A stretch of DNA of 64,000 nucleotides from Paracoccus sp. MA (GCF_020990385.1 NZ_CP087598.1:1-64000), one strand, 5' to 3'. Counted from the stretch's first letter, positions 54,324 through 64,000 are shown. Numbers and translations are program-made. Notes: generated by a model from the sequence alone, not told the origin.

Positions 54324-55363
54324 ACGACCAACCCCGACTGACCTCGCTGGCGCATGGCGGCGGCTGCGGCTGCAAGCTGGCGCCCTCGGTTCTGCGCGAA
54401 CTCTTGGCCGATCAGCCCATGGCGCAGGCGTTCCCGCAATTGCTGGTCGGGACCGAGACCTCGGACGACGCGGCGGTGTATCAGGTGGACGACAACACCT
54501 GCGTCATCGCCACCACCGATTTCTTCATGCCGATGGTGGACGATCCGCGCGCCTTCGGCCGCATCGCCGCGACGAATGCGATTTCCGACATCTACGCCAT
54601 GGGCGGGCGGCCGATCATGGCGCTGGCGATCCTGGGCATGCCCATCGACAAGCTGGCGCCGGACCAGATCCGCGAGATCCTGGAGGGCGGACGCGAGATC
54701 TGCCATCAGGCCGGCATCCCGGTCGCCGGCGGCCATTCCATCGACGCGCCCGAGCCGATCTATGGCCTGGCGGTGATCGGCCTCTGCCACCCGTCCGAGC
54801 TGCGCCGCAATGCCGATGCGCGGCCGGGCGACGCGCTGATCCTGACCAAGGGGCTGGGCGTCGGCATCTATTCCGCCGCCATCAAGAAGGGCGCCCTGGA
54901 CCAGGCCGGCATCGACGAGATGGTCGCCTCGGCCACCACGCTGAACAGGGTCGGCGCTGATCTGGCGAAACGGGCCGATGTGCATGCCATCACCGACGTG
55001 ACCGGCTTCGGCATCCTGGGCCACGGGCTGGAGATCGCCCGCGGCGCCGGGCTGCGCCTGCGGCTGGAGCAGGCGGCGCTGCCGCTTCTGTCGCGCGCGG
55101 CGGCGCTGGCCGAGGCGGGATTCGTCACCGGCGCCTCGCTGCGGAACTGGACCGCCTATGGCGCCGAGGTGGCGCTGCCCGAGGGGCTGCCCGATTGGCG
55201 TCGCCACCTGCTGACCGATCCGCAGACCTCGGGCGGGCTGCTGGTCGCCGTGGCCCCCGAGGCGGCCGAGGAGGTTCTGGCGCAGATTCGCGCCGCCGGT
55301 CATCCGCTGGCCGCCGTGGTCGGGCATTGCGCGGCGGGCGAGCCGGGAATCGCCGTCGCCTGA
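54320..55363 (+). CDS. selD: Selenide, water dikinase SelD
   Basis: 347 residues, full length. It makes monoselenophosphate from selenide and ATP, the selenium donor for selenocysteine and selenouridine. The active-site motif [12 protein letters not shown] holds Cys16 and Lys19, equal to Cys17 and Lys20 in E. coli. [33 protein letters not shown] and [19 protein letters not shown] are well conserved. The catalytic position is Cys and not Sec, so no recoding is needed. The ATG overlaps the RND pump stop. No selA, selB or mnmH is in the window. Confidence 0.95.
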   Translation: MNDQPRLTSLAHGGGCGCKLAPSVLRELLADQPMAQAFPQLLVGTETSDDAAVYQVDDNTCVIATTDFFMPMVDDPRAFGRIAATNAISDIYAMGGRPIMALAILGMPIDKLAPDQIREILEGGREICHQAGIPVAGGHSIDAPEPIYGLAVIGLCHPSELRRNADARPGDALILTKGLGVGIYSAAIKKGALDQAGIDEMVASATTLNRVGADLAKRADVHAITDVTGFGILGHGLEIARGAGLRLRLEQAALPLLSRAAALAEAGFVTGASLRNWTAYGAEVALPEGLPDWRRHLLTDPQTSGGLLVAVAPEAAEEVLAQIRAAGHPLAAVVGHCAAGEPGIAVA

Positions 55364-55366
55364 CGG

Positions 55367-55393
55367 TTCTTTGGGTATTTGAGGGGCAAAGAA
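55367..55393. other. Hairpin after selD with a CTTTGGGTATTT loop strand
   Basis: TTCTTTG (55367-55373) pairs with CAAAGAA (55387-55393) around a 13-base loop, four bases past the selD stop. I recall similar CTTTGGGTATTTG sequences after genes in other Rhodobacteraceae, from memory only. No T run follows, so the role is open. Confidence 0.4.
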
Positions 55394-55457
55394 GTCCGGC
55401 CGGGGGCAGGAACCGCCGCCGCCAGCCGGCGTTGGGCCGGCAGGAGGATGCAGCCCC

Positions 55458-55814
55458 ATGTCGCAGATTTCCCTGATCCGTATCGCCGTGCTGGGCCTGA
55501 CGCTGGCCTGGCCGGCCCTGCCGGTATCGGCCCAGACCGCCCCCGCCGGGGATGAAAAGCCGGCCCAGGCCGTCGCCGGGGCCGGCGAATGCCCGCCCGC
55601 CGCGACCCAGGCAGAACCGGCCACGCCCGAGACGGCCTCGGCCGACGGCACGGCGCCGGCCAATTCCGGCTCGACCGGCTGGACCGGCGGCACCGGCGGA
55701 TCGCTGATCGGCACCAACCCGTCCGGCGCGAATCACGCCACCAAAACCTGGCAGCCCGCCACCGCCCGCGGCCTCGATCTGGCGGGGCGGCCGGAACCGG
55801 CCCCGGCCTGCTGA
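55458..55814 (+). CDS. Small secreted Gly/Thr-rich protein, unknown function
   Basis: 118 residues. The signal peptide ends near VSAQ (residue 26). The mature part is Ala/Pro/Thr-rich and disordered-looking, with two Cys (GECPPA and the final Cys). A Gly-rich core STGWTGGTGGSLIGTNPSGA is followed by ATKTWQPATARGLDLAG. I have seen similar short proteins in Paracoccus-type genomes, from memory, without a known role. The ATG at 55458 has AGGAGG nine bases upstream. A copper- or periplasm-stress role is possible but unsupported. Confidence 0.7.
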   Translation: MSQISLIRIAVLGLTLAWPALPVSAQTAPAGDEKPAQAVAGAGECPPAATQAEPATPETASADGTAPANSGSTGWTGGTGGSLIGTNPSGANHATKTWQPATARGLDLAGRPEPAPAC

Positions 55815-55877
55815 GACGGCGGGGCGATTGACGCCGCCCCCCTCGCCGCCGAAGATGCGGGCAAAAGGGGGACCGCC

Positions 55878-56297
55878 TTGGACGACAGCCCGATTTCCGC
55901 CTCGATCGAGGCGCATTCGCCCTATTCCGAATCACTGGGGATGGAGGTGGTCGCCGCGACGCGCGACGCGGTCGTGCTGCGCATGCCGGTGACCCGGGCG
56001 CTGACCAACCGCAACGGCGTGCTGCATGGCGGCGCGATCATGAGCCTGGCCGATCATGCCGCCGGCACCGCCACCCATCTGCGGCTGCCGCCGGGCGCCG
56101 CGACCACGACGCTGGAAAGCAAGACCAATTTCCTGCGCCCGATCCGATTGGGCGACGTGGCCGAGGCGCGGCCCGCGGCCCTGCATCTGGGCCGCACCAC
56201 CATGGTCTGGCAGACCACGATCACCCGCCGGGACGGCAAGGTGGCGGCCGTCGTCACCCAGACCCAGCTGGTGCTGGAATGGAAGGATCCCGACTGA
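55878..56297 (+). CDS. PaaI-family acyl-CoA thioesterase (hotdog fold)
   Basis: 139 residues. The hotdog thioesterase core is clear: GVLHGGAIMSLADHAAGTATHL with the conserved His-Gly-Gly and the acidic residue of the active-site helix, then TTLESKTNFLRPIRLGDVAEA. It hydrolyses acyl-CoA, with PaaI-type enzymes acting on aromatic acyl-CoAs; the true substrate is unknown. The start is TTG at 55878, three bases after GGGGGACC. Its TGA stop is directly adjacent to the TGA stop of the convergent FAH-family gene (TGATCA at 56295-56300). Confidence 0.87.
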   Translation: MDDSPISASIEAHSPYSESLGMEVVAATRDAVVLRMPVTRALTNRNGVLHGGAIMSLADHAAGTATHLRLPPGAATTTLESKTNFLRPIRLGDVAEARPAALHLGRTTMVWQTTITRRDGKVAAVVTQTQLVLEWKDPD

Positions 56298-57760
<1,463 letters not shown>

Positions 57761-57783
57761 CTGCCGACAGGAAAGGCCATGGG

Positions 57784-59178
57784 ATGTTTCGCAGAACGCT
57801 GAGAACCCTGCGCCGCCCGCTGATCGCGGCGCTGCTCGCGGGGGTGACGGCCCTGCCGGCAAGCGCCGAGACCCTGGCCGACGCCATGGTCGCGGCCTAT
57901 CGCCATTCGGCATTGCTGGACCAGAACCGCGCCGTGCTGCGCGCTGCGGACGAGGACGCGGCCACGGCGCTGGCCCAGCTGCGCCCGGTCGTGCAATGGA
58001 TCGCCGAGCACGGCTTCCAGAAGATCGAGGGCAATATCGGCCGCTCGACCAGCATCGGGCTGCAGGCGCAGGTCACGCTTTACGACTGGGGCCGCAACGC
58101 CATCGCCATCGACGCCGCCAAGGAGACCGTTCTGGCCACCCGCGCCGCGCTGGTCGGGGTCGAGCAGGACGTGCTTCTGGGCGCGGTGCAGGCCTATCTG
58201 GACGTGCGCAGCGCCACCGAGCAGGTCGACCTGCAGGCCAATTCCGTACGGGTGATCGGCCAGGAACAGCAGGCCGCCTCGGACCGGTTCGAGGTGGGCG
58301 AGATCACCCAGACCGACGTGTCGCAGGCCGATGCCGCCCTGGCAGCCGCCCGGGCCAGCCTGGCCGCGGCGCAGGGCAATCTGGAAATCGCCCGCGAAAG
58401 CTATCGCGCCGCGACCGGCCGGGCGCCGGGCACCTTGGCCCCGCCGCCGCCCACGCCGGCGCTGCCCGCCTCGCTGGAGGCTGCGCGCCAGATCGGCCAG
58501 CGCAGCCACCCGGCGATTCGCCAGGCGCAGCGCCTGGCCGCCGCCGCCGAGCTGGGCGTGGCCGCCGCCGCCGCCGAGCGCAATCCGACGCTGACCGGCC
58601 AGGCCAGCATCGGCCGGTCGCGCGAGCTGTCGGCGCAGACGGGCCTCGAGGGGACCCGCGACAGCCTTGGCGCCTCGCTGAGCCTCTCGCAGACGATCTA
58701 TTCCGGCGGACGCCTGCCCTCGGCGCATCGCAAGGCCATGGCGCGGCGGGACGAGGCGCGGGGCGCGCTGCTGCATGTCTCGCGCCAGGTCGACGAGGCG
58801 GTCGGCAGGGCCTGGGCGGGAATCGACGTGGCGAGGGCGCAGATTCGCGCCATCGACGAGCAGATCGTCGCCGCGCAGCAGGCCTATGAAGGCGTGCGAG
58901 AGGAGGCGACGCTGGGCGCGCGCACCACTCTGGACGTGCTGGATGCCGAACAATCGCTGCTCGAGGCGCGGGCCGACAAGATTTCGGCCGAGGCCAATCT
59001 GCAATTAGCACATTATCAACTTCTGGCTGCTATGGGTTTGTTGACGGTGGAAAACCTGAAACTGGGGATACCGACCTATGACCCATCGGCCTATTACAAC
59101 GCGGTGCAGGACGCACCCTATACCAGCAGGCAGGGCGAAAGCCTCGACCGCGTGTTGCGCGCGATCGGCAGGGACTGA
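57784..59178 (+). CDS. tolC: TolC-family outer membrane channel
   Basis: 464 residues with a signal peptide (about 1-27, ending SASA). Two TolC repeats are visible with long Ala/Gln-rich coiled coils (about 135-235 and 340-420), and QADAALAAARASLAAAQGNLE and LGARTTLDVLDAEQSLLEARADKISAEANLQLA are hallmark runs. It forms the outer-membrane exit channel for RND and MFS pumps, and for type I secretion. No pump is in the same operon; the RND pump in this window is a possible partner. The ATG at 57784 has GGAAAGG upstream. Confidence 0.93.
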   Translation: MFRRTLRTLRRPLIAALLAGVTALPASAETLADAMVAAYRHSALLDQNRAVLRAADEDAATALAQLRPVVQWIAEHGFQKIEGNIGRSTSIGLQAQVTLYDWGRNAIAIDAAKETVLATRAALVGVEQDVLLGAVQAYLDVRSATEQVDLQANSVRVIGQEQQAASDRFEVGEITQTDVSQADAALAAARASLAAAQGNLEIARESYRAATGRAPGTLAPPPPTPALPASLEAARQIGQRSHPAIRQAQRLAAAAELGVAAAAAERNPTLTGQASIGRSRELSAQTGLEGTRDSLGASLSLSQTIYSGGRLPSAHRKAMARRDEARGALLHVSRQVDEAVGRAWAGIDVARAQIRAIDEQIVAAQQAYEGVREEATLGARTTLDVLDAEQSLLEARADKISAEANLQLAHYQLLAAMGLLTVENLKLGIPTYDPSAYYNAVQDAPYTSRQGESLDRVLRAIGRD

Positions 59179-59204
59179 CGCCGCCCTCGATCCGGGGGCG
59201 CATC

Positions 59205-60059
59205 ATGCAGCATGAAATGATGCGCCATCCGAACCCGCCCCCCGGGTCGGACAATGTCGGCGACGTGCTGGCCTCGATCCGCCGGCTCATCGCGCAGGAT
59301 GAGGTGGGCTGCCGCATCCCGAATCAGACGCTGAACACGCCGCCGCCCGCGGATGGCCCGCCGGAGGCGCGGATCGCGCCGGTCTTGGCCGGGCAGTCCG
59401 CATCCCCGGCGCGAATCACCCCCCTGGTGCTGGACAGCAGCACGCTGGTCGCGCGCGCCCCGGCGCAATCGGCCGAGGCCGGGCAGCCCCGGGCCGATGC
59501 AGACCGGTCCGATCCGGAACCGCAGGCGGCCGACGAGGAATCCCTGCCGTTCGGCGACTGGCTGCGCGAGCCGCCGCAAGAGGCGGCAGGCGAACCGCAT
59601 CCCAAACAGCCCGAGGCCCGCCCCGAAAAGGGCGCCGACGCAGAGCCGGCCCCGCCCGAGGCGGCGGAGGCTGAAGCGGCTGAGCCCGAAGCCCCCTTGC
59701 TGATGAGCTGGCCGGAGCCAGCGCAGACCCAACCCTTTGGCCCTTCGCTGGAAGAGCCTTCCCTTCCCACCGTGCAAATGGAGGAAACCATGCTGCATGC
59801 AAATGCTTCCGTGACCCCGATCAACCCCGCTGCCGAGGCGCAGGCCGCCGAGGCCATCGCCCGCGACTCGGGCGAGCCGCATCTCTTCGCGCCGCAGGAA
59901 AAGGACGCGCAAAAGGGCACGCATCTGCGCGGCATGATCCGCGAGGCGATCCGGCAGGAGCTGCAGGGCGAGATCGGCAACCGTCTCAGCCGCAACCTGC
60001 AGCAGATGATCCGCCACGAGATCGAGCTGGCCCTGCGCCAGATGTGCGAACAGGACTGA
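59205..60059 (+). CDS. PopZ-like polar organising protein (candidate)
   Basis: 284 residues, three-part. A short helix with SDNVGDVLASIRRLIAQDE (about 14-33) resembles the PopZ N-terminal binding helix. A Pro/Glu/Ala-rich acidic disordered stretch (about 45-200) follows. A C-terminal helical bundle HLRGMIREAIRQELQGEIG and RLSRNLQQMIRHEIELAL (about 240-284) resembles the PopZ oligomerisation region. In Caulobacter the order tolC-like, popZ, valS is known; here it follows a TolC gene by 26 bases, so synteny supports the call. PopZ anchors centromere complexes and cell-cycle proteins at the pole. Confidence 0.68.
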   Translation: MQHEMMRHPNPPPGSDNVGDVLASIRRLIAQDEVGCRIPNQTLNTPPPADGPPEARIAPVLAGQSASPARITPLVLDSSTLVARAPAQSAEAGQPRADADRSDPEPQAADEESLPFGDWLREPPQEAAGEPHPKQPEARPEKGADAEPAPPEAAEAEAAEPEAPLLMSWPEPAQTQPFGPSLEEPSLPTVQMEETMLHANASVTPINPAAEAQAAEAIARDSGEPHLFAPQEKDAQKGTHLRGMIREAIRQELQGEIGNRLSRNLQQMIRHEIELALRQMCEQD

Positions 60060-60136
60060 TCCGCGCGCCCGCGACCGGCCGGCGCCATGCCCCTGCATCG
60101 CGGCCGGCGGGTTCCGCGGCGGAAGCCCGGCTCGTC

Positions 60137-61297
60137 CTAGTTCAGGTATCTCTCGGGATCGACGCTGTCGAAACCGTTGCGGACCTCGAAATGGACGACG
60201 CCCTGGCTGCGGGTCTTGCCCAGGGGGGTGCCGGCGCTGACCGCCTGGCCCTTGCTGACGGCCACATCGTCCAGCCCGGCATAGACGGTCATCAGATTGC
60301 CGTCGTGCCGCACCACGATGATCGGCACCTGGTCGGTGTCGCGGGTGATCGCGGCGACCGTCCCGCTGCCGGCGGCCGAAACCGTGCTGCCCGGCGCCGC
60401 CGAGATGTCGATGCCGTCATTCCTGCCCTTTTGATAGGGGCGGATGATGGCACCGTCGGCGGGCATGCGGAACCTGCCGCTGCCCGAGGCGGCGGTGCGG
60501 GTCTTGCCCAGATCGGGGCTGGCCGGCTTGTCCACCGGGCTGGCGACGGGTTTCGTCTGCTCGTTCGGCAGCGGCTGGGCCGAAGAGGGCGGGCGCGGCG
60601 TCGGGCTGCCGCTGCCCGGCGCGGTGACGACCGCCGTGGCCGACGGGGCCTGTCCGGCGACCGGGATCAGCAGGCGCTGGCCGGTGCGCAGGGCCATGTT
60701 CTGCGACAGACCGTTCCACTGCGCCAGATCGTTGGCCGAGACGTTGTATTTGCGGGCGATGGACCAGGCCGTCTCTCCGGCCGCGACGACATGCTGCCTG
60801 GGCTGGCTCGACGCCGGCAGCGTGGTGCTGGTCACCGCCCCCGCCCCGGCCGGGGGCACGTCCGGCTGCCTGATGCCCTGGCCGGCAAAGGGATCGCTGA
60901 CCTGCCCGGTAGAGGAGGCGACCGCCGCCGGGGCGCCGCCCGCGACCCGGCGCGGCAGCGCGACCACCGCGCCCGGGTTCAGCACGGTATTGGCGCCGAT
61001 GGCGTTGTGGCTGGCCAGTTCGGCCGCATTCAGGCCCAGCCGGGCGGCGATGGTGGCCACGGTGTCGCCCTGCCGCGCAATGGCGACCTGATAGCCGGGA
61101 TAGGAGATCACCCCGCGCTGGTCCGGGGCCGGGCGGGGCTGGGCGCGTGCCGCCGCCCCGGCGGTGTCCAGCCCGCCGCCGCCCCAGCCGCGCAGGTCGG
61201 GGTCGAAATTGCTGAAATCCAGGCCGCCCTGCGGCCCGCAGGACGCCAGAATCGCCGCGGCGCCGGCGGCCATGGCCAACTGCCTGATCTTGATCAT
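60137..61297 (-). CDS. nlpD: NlpD-like LysM/LytM lipoprotein, degenerate peptidase domain
   Basis: 386 residues. A lipobox LASC places the lipidated Cys at residue 20. Two LysM domains (about 62-115 and 165-210) are followed by a Pro/Ser linker and an M23/LytM domain (about 285-386). In that domain the first zinc motif HxxxD appears as NDGID and the HxH appears as VVH, so two ligands are lost and it should not cut murein itself. Such proteins activate amidases at the septum, as NlpD and EnvC do in E. coli. It follows surE and pcm, the classic order. Confidence 0.85.
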   Translation of the reverse strand: MIKIRQLAMAAGAAAILASCGPQGGLDFSNFDPDLRGWGGGGLDTAGAAARAQPRPAPDQRGVISYPGYQVAIARQGDTVATIAARLGLNAAELASHNAIGANTVLNPGAVVALPRRVAGGAPAAVASSTGQVSDPFAGQGIRQPDVPPAGAGAVTSTTLPASSQPRQHVVAAGETAWSIARKYNVSANDLAQWNGLSQNMALRTGQRLLIPVAGQAPSATAVVTAPGSGSPTPRPPSSAQPLPNEQTKPVASPVDKPASPDLGKTRTAASGSGRFRMPADGAIIRPYQKGRNDGIDISAAPGSTVSAAGSGTVAAITRDTDQVPIIVVRHDGNLMTVYAGLDDVAVSKGQAVSAGTPLGKTRSQGVVHFEVRNGFDSVDPERYLN

Positions 61298-61328
61298 CTG
61301 CCCGTTCCTCACTCTGGACGGCCGGGGG

Positions 61329-61979
61329 TCATGTCTGTCCCAACCCCTCGACCAGCGGCACGAAGCGCACCTGCCGCAATTCGTCATAGTCAAAGCCGTT
61401 TTCGCCGCGGCGCACGCGGATCAGCGTCTGCACCGCATCCGACTGCCCGACCGGCACCACCATGATACCGCCGATCTTCAACTGCGCCAAGAGCGGGCCC
61501 GGAGGATCCTCGGCCGCCGCCGTCACCATGATGCGATCGAAGGGCGCCTGCTCGGGCAGCCCGCGCGAGCCGTCCGCGACCAGCGCGGTGATGTTGGTCA
61601 GGCCCAGGTCGCGGAACAGCGCCTCGGCCTCGGCCACCAGCCGGCGGTGGCGGTCGATGGTATAGACCCGCCGGCAGAGCAGCGACAGGACCGCCGCCTG
61701 GTAGCCCGAGCCGGTGCCGATCTCCAGCACCTTGTCGCGCGGCCCGACCTCCAGCGCCTGGGTCATCAGCCCCACCACCGAGGGCTGGCTGATGGTCTGG
61801 CCGCAGGGGATGGGCAGCGGCGTGTCGTCATAGGCGCGATCCTCGAAATGGCCGCGGACGAATTCGCCGCGGTCGATGCGCTCCATCGCCTCGAGCACGC
61901 GCGGATCGGTGACCCCGCGCTGCCGCAGCGCGAACAGGAAGCGCATCTTGCGTTCGGCCGTCTCGGGATCGTCGCTCAT
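61329..61979 (-). CDS. pcm: Protein-L-isoaspartate O-methyltransferase Pcm
   Basis: 216 residues, the usual length. The substrate and active-site loop [10 protein letters not shown], the SAM site [18 protein letters not shown] and a late [20 protein letters not shown] are all intact, so this is the true isoaspartate repair enzyme, unlike the homologue at 57107. It methylates damaged Asp and Asn sites so that they can revert. It starts eight bases after the surE stop and is 31 bases upstream of nlpD, so all three are one operon. Confidence 0.94.
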   Translation of the reverse strand: MSDDPETAERKMRFLFALRQRGVTDPRVLEAMERIDRGEFVRGHFEDRAYDDTPLPIPCGQTISQPSVVGLMTQALEVGPRDKVLEIGTGSGYQAAVLSLLCRRVYTIDRHRRLVAEAEALFRDLGLTNITALVADGSRGLPEQAPFDRIMVTAAAEDPPGPLLAQLKIGGIMVVPVGQSDAVQTLIRVRRGENGFDYDELRQVRFVPLVEGLGQT

Positions 61980-61987
61980 GCCCAGGT

Positions 61988-62782
61988 TCAGCCCTCCTCC
62001 AGCACGCCGCGCAGCTCGGCCAGGGTCTTGTGGCAGGTCAGGTCCGGCCGCATCGGCGTCAGCGAGATATAGTCGCGCATATTCGCGTCCACGTCACTCT
62101 CCGGCGTGGCCTGCGCCGTCTGCGAGCCGCCCAGCACCCACAGGAAGCGCCGGCCGTTCGGCGCGTGATAGGGCTCGACCTCGAAGCGCACGCCCTGGCG
62201 GCGGCCCTGGGGCGCGACGCGCGTGCCCTTGACCGAAGCCGCGTCGCAGGGCGGGAAGTTGATATTGTAGAACAGCCGGAAATCCTCGTCCGAGGTCCAG
62301 TCGCCGTAATCCAGCAATTGCCGGATCAGCCGCGGCCCGTGCGCGCGCGCCGCCTGGAACGGATCGTCCAGCACGGCGGTGCGTTGGCCCATGTATTGCG
62401 ACAGGGCGATGGCGGGCAGGCCCTGCAGCGCCGCCTCCATGGCGCCGCCGACCGTGCCGGAATACATCACGTTCTCGCCCGAATTGTTGCCGCGGTTCAC
62501 GCCCGACAGCACCAGGTCCGGCGGGCTCTCGCGCATCACGTCGGCGATGGCGGCCAGGACGCAATCGGCCGGCGTGCCCTCGGCGGCGAAGCGGCGCGGC
62601 CCCAGTTCGGCGATCAGCGTCGGATGGACATAGCTGATGCAATGCGCGACGCCCGACTGCTCGAAGGCGGGGGCGACGGTCCAGACCTCGCCCCCCGGGC
62701 CCGCGACCTCGGCCGCGATGGCCTCCAGCGCCTCGAGTCCCGGCGCGTTGATGCCGTCGTCATTGGTGATCAGAATGCGCAT
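61988..62782 (-). CDS. surE: 5'/3'-nucleotidase SurE
   Basis: 264 residues. The start [19 protein letters not shown] carries the metal-binding Asp pair, and [25 protein letters not shown] is the second signature. SurE removes phosphate from nucleoside monophosphates and short polyphosphate and is tied to stress and stationary phase survival. ATG at 62782; upstream coding-looking sequence is non-coding. It leads surE-pcm-nlpD, with a candidate promoter at 62862-62890, divergent from the exporter gene. Confidence 0.95.
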   Translation of the reverse strand: MRILITNDDGINAPGLEALEAIAAEVAGPGGEVWTVAPAFEQSGVAHCISYVHPTLIAELGPRRFAAEGTPADCVLAAIADVMRESPPDLVLSGVNRGNNSGENVMYSGTVGGAMEAALQGLPAIALSQYMGQRTAVLDDPFQAARAHGPRLIRQLLDYGDWTSDEDFRLFYNINFPPCDAASVKGTRVAPQGRRQGVRFEVEPYHAPNGRRFLWVLGGSQTAQATPESDVDANMRDYISLTPMRPDLTCHKTLAELRGVLEEG

Positions 62783-62861
62783 ATCCGTCCCTGTCCGGCC
62801 GCCGCGCGGGGCCACGTCTCGCGCCGCCCGCGCCCTTGCCGTTATCTGCCCGTCCCCTCAT

Positions 62862-62890
62862 GCTTTATCCGCGCCACAGCCTTGCGACAA
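62862..62890 (-). promoter_or_regulatory. Candidate promoter of surE-pcm-nlpD
   Basis: On the minus strand, TTGTCG (62890-62885), a 17-base spacer and TAAAGC (62867-62862) lie 79 bases before surE. The opposite strand has TTGACG at 62916-62921 with CAGCAT 17 bases on, a weaker candidate for the exporter gene. Confidence 0.45.
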
Positions 62891-62972
62891 CCCGCTCGAA
62901 GGGCCACGGAAGCGTTTGACGCCGGGCTGTTGCCGGGGCAGCATCGAGACAAGGCAATAAGCCGGGCAGGAC

Positions 62973-63896
62973 ATGCAGATCTATCTTCCCATTGCCGAGG
63001 TGGTGGTCAACGCGCTGGTGCTGATCGGACTCGGCGGCATCGTCGGGCTGATGTCCGGCCTGTTCGGCGTGGGCGGAGGTTTCCTGATCACGCCGCTGCT
63101 GTTCTTCATCGGCATTCCGCCGGCCATCGCGGTGGCGACCGGCGCCAACCAGGTCGTGGCCTCGTCCTTTTCCGGCGTGCTGGCGCATGTCAAGCGCAAG
63201 ACCGTCGACTTCCGCATGGGCTGGGTGCTGCTGGCGGGCGGGCTGGTCGGCTCGTCCGCGGGGGTGCTGCTGTTCAACATGCTGTCGCGGCTGGGTCAGG
63301 TCGATCTGGTGGTGCAGCTCTGCTACGTGATCTTCCTGGGCCTGATCGGCGCGATGATGCTGCAGGAAAGCCTGCGGGCGCTGCACCGCGCGCGCCGCAG
63401 CGGGCCGATCAAGCCGATGCGCCGCCACCAGCACGGCTGGGTGCACAAATGGCCGCTGAAGATGAAGTTCCGCGCCTCGGGCCTGTATATCAGCGCCATT
63501 CCTGTGCTGCTGGTCGGCGCGGCCGTCGGCGTGCTGGGCGCGCTGATGGGCGTGGGCGGCGGCTTCATCATGGTGCCGGCGATGATCTATCTGCTGGGCA
63601 TGCCGACCAAGGTGGTCATCGGCACCTCGCTGTTCCAGATCACCTTCCTGTCGGCCTATACCACGCTGATGCATGCCGTCTCGTCGAACACGGTGGACGT
63701 GATGCTGGCGGTGCTGCTGATCGTCGGCGGCGTCACCGGGGCGCAGATCGGCACGCATCTGGGCGCGCGGCTGCGGGCCGAGCAGCTGCGCATCCTGCTG
63801 GCGCTTCTGGTGCTGGCGGTCTGCGGCAAGCTGGCGCTGGACCTGTTCCTGCGCCCGGACGAGCTTTACTCGATCACGCCGGGGATCCTGCGATGA
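62973..63896 (+). CDS. TauE/SafE-family sulfite or organosulfonate exporter (TSUP)
   Basis: 307 residues with about eight hydrophobic segments. The family duplication is clear: SGLFGVGGGFLITPLLFFIGIP near residue 28 and GALMGVGGGFIMVPAMIYLLGMP near residue 190. TSUP proteins export sulfite, sulfoacetate and related anions, but the substrate cannot be read from the sequence. The ATG at 62973 is preceded by GGGCAGGAC. Its stop overlaps the next start by ATGA (63893-63896). Confidence 0.92.
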   Translation: MQIYLPIAEVVVNALVLIGLGGIVGLMSGLFGVGGGFLITPLLFFIGIPPAIAVATGANQVVASSFSGVLAHVKRKTVDFRMGWVLLAGGLVGSSAGVLLFNMLSRLGQVDLVVQLCYVIFLGLIGAMMLQESLRALHRARRSGPIKPMRRHQHGWVHKWPLKMKFRASGLYISAIPVLLVGAAVGVLGALMGVGGGFIMVPAMIYLLGMPTKVVIGTSLFQITFLSAYTTLMHAVSSNTVDVMLAVLLIVGGVTGAQIGTHLGARLRAEQLRILLALLVLAVCGKLALDLFLRPDELYSITPGILR

Positions 63897-64000
63897 GACG
63901 CGCGCTTGCCCCGCTGCTGGCCCTGATGCTGCTGGCCCTGCCGCTGGCCGCGCAGCAGCCGCCCCCTGCCCTGCCCTCCCCTGCTCTGCCGTCCGAGCAG
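63893..64000 (+). CDS. Exported protein, start only (3' end outside window)
   Basis: Only 36 residues are visible. MRRALAPLLALMLLALPLAA is a signal peptide, followed by a Pro-rich run. In related genomes a TIGR02186-type membrane protein often follows the TauE/SafE gene, from memory, but nothing in the visible part identifies it. The ATG overlaps the exporter stop, so the two are coupled. Confidence 0.6.
   Translation, partial: MRRALAPLLALMLLALPLAAQQPPPALPSPALPSEQ

Noticed and set aside
54320..55363. Selenocysteine in SelD or a selenoprotein gene in the window
   Set aside because: SelD has Cys at the active site, and I found no conserved frame interrupted by TGA.

Overview
The window is a dense, very GC-rich stretch of an alphaproteobacterial chromosome. 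Gene content and order fit Rhodobacteraceae, most likely a Paracoccus-type organism: DUF2125, DUF3035, DUF3775 and DUF1674 proteins, a flagellar gene set with a possible CtrA box, surE-pcm-nlpD, and a Pcm-like/tolC/PopZ-like block. The genus is an inference from remembered family distribution, not a measured identity. I see no insertion sequence, prophage, CRISPR array, rRNA or tRNA. No gene-free gap exceeds about 300 bases; the longest is 25845-26132.

Layout. 1-2400: end of the FtsK translocase gene with a clear terminator, then a GyrI-like ligand-binding protein. 2400-5600 (minus): a MarR-HlyD-DHA2 drug efflux operon with a perfect palindrome at its promoter. 5675-12066 (minus): tamA-tamB, envelope assembly. 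12158-16032: glucokinase, a small secreted protein, S-adenosylhomocysteine hydrolase, a HIT protein and DUF2853. 16111-21717: an enoyl-CoA-hydratase-fold protein lacking its usual catalytic residues, DUF2125, PmbA/TldE, an inositol-monophosphatase/CysQ protein, flavin reductase and DUF2867. 21796-25844 (minus): a pqiAABC lipid-transport operon with PqiA split in two.

26071-31984: an isolated flagellar cluster, motB-flgE-flgK-flgL-flgI, whose flgL is frameshifted so that it reads in frame into flgI. 32092-37988: beta-carbonic anhydrase, a small HPt-like protein, M17 aminopeptidase, NlpC/P60 peptidase, saccharopine dehydrogenase and a PQQ sugar dehydrogenase. 38002-49596 (minus): rsmB, a heparinase-like protein, purH, lspA, a DUF3035 lipoprotein, two M16 proteins, mutL, a sulfotransferase and DUF3775. 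49693-55363: SDHAF4-like protein, an RND pump and adaptor, and selD translationally coupled to the pump. 55458-56993: a small secreted protein, a thioesterase and a FAH-family hydrolase. 57107-60059: Pcm-like, TolC and a PopZ-like polar organiser. 60137-62782 (minus): surE-pcm-nlpD. 62973-64000: a TauE/SafE exporter and the start of a further secreted protein.

Most genes are housekeeping or envelope functions packed into operons with 4-base ATGA stop/start overlaps. The most notable observations are the flgL/flgI frameshift junction, the PopZ-like protein in its conserved neighbourhood, the NlpD-like protein with a degenerate metallopeptidase site, the hydratase-fold protein without catalytic glutamates, and selD coupled to an RND pump. 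I did not find a clearly new multi-gene system.
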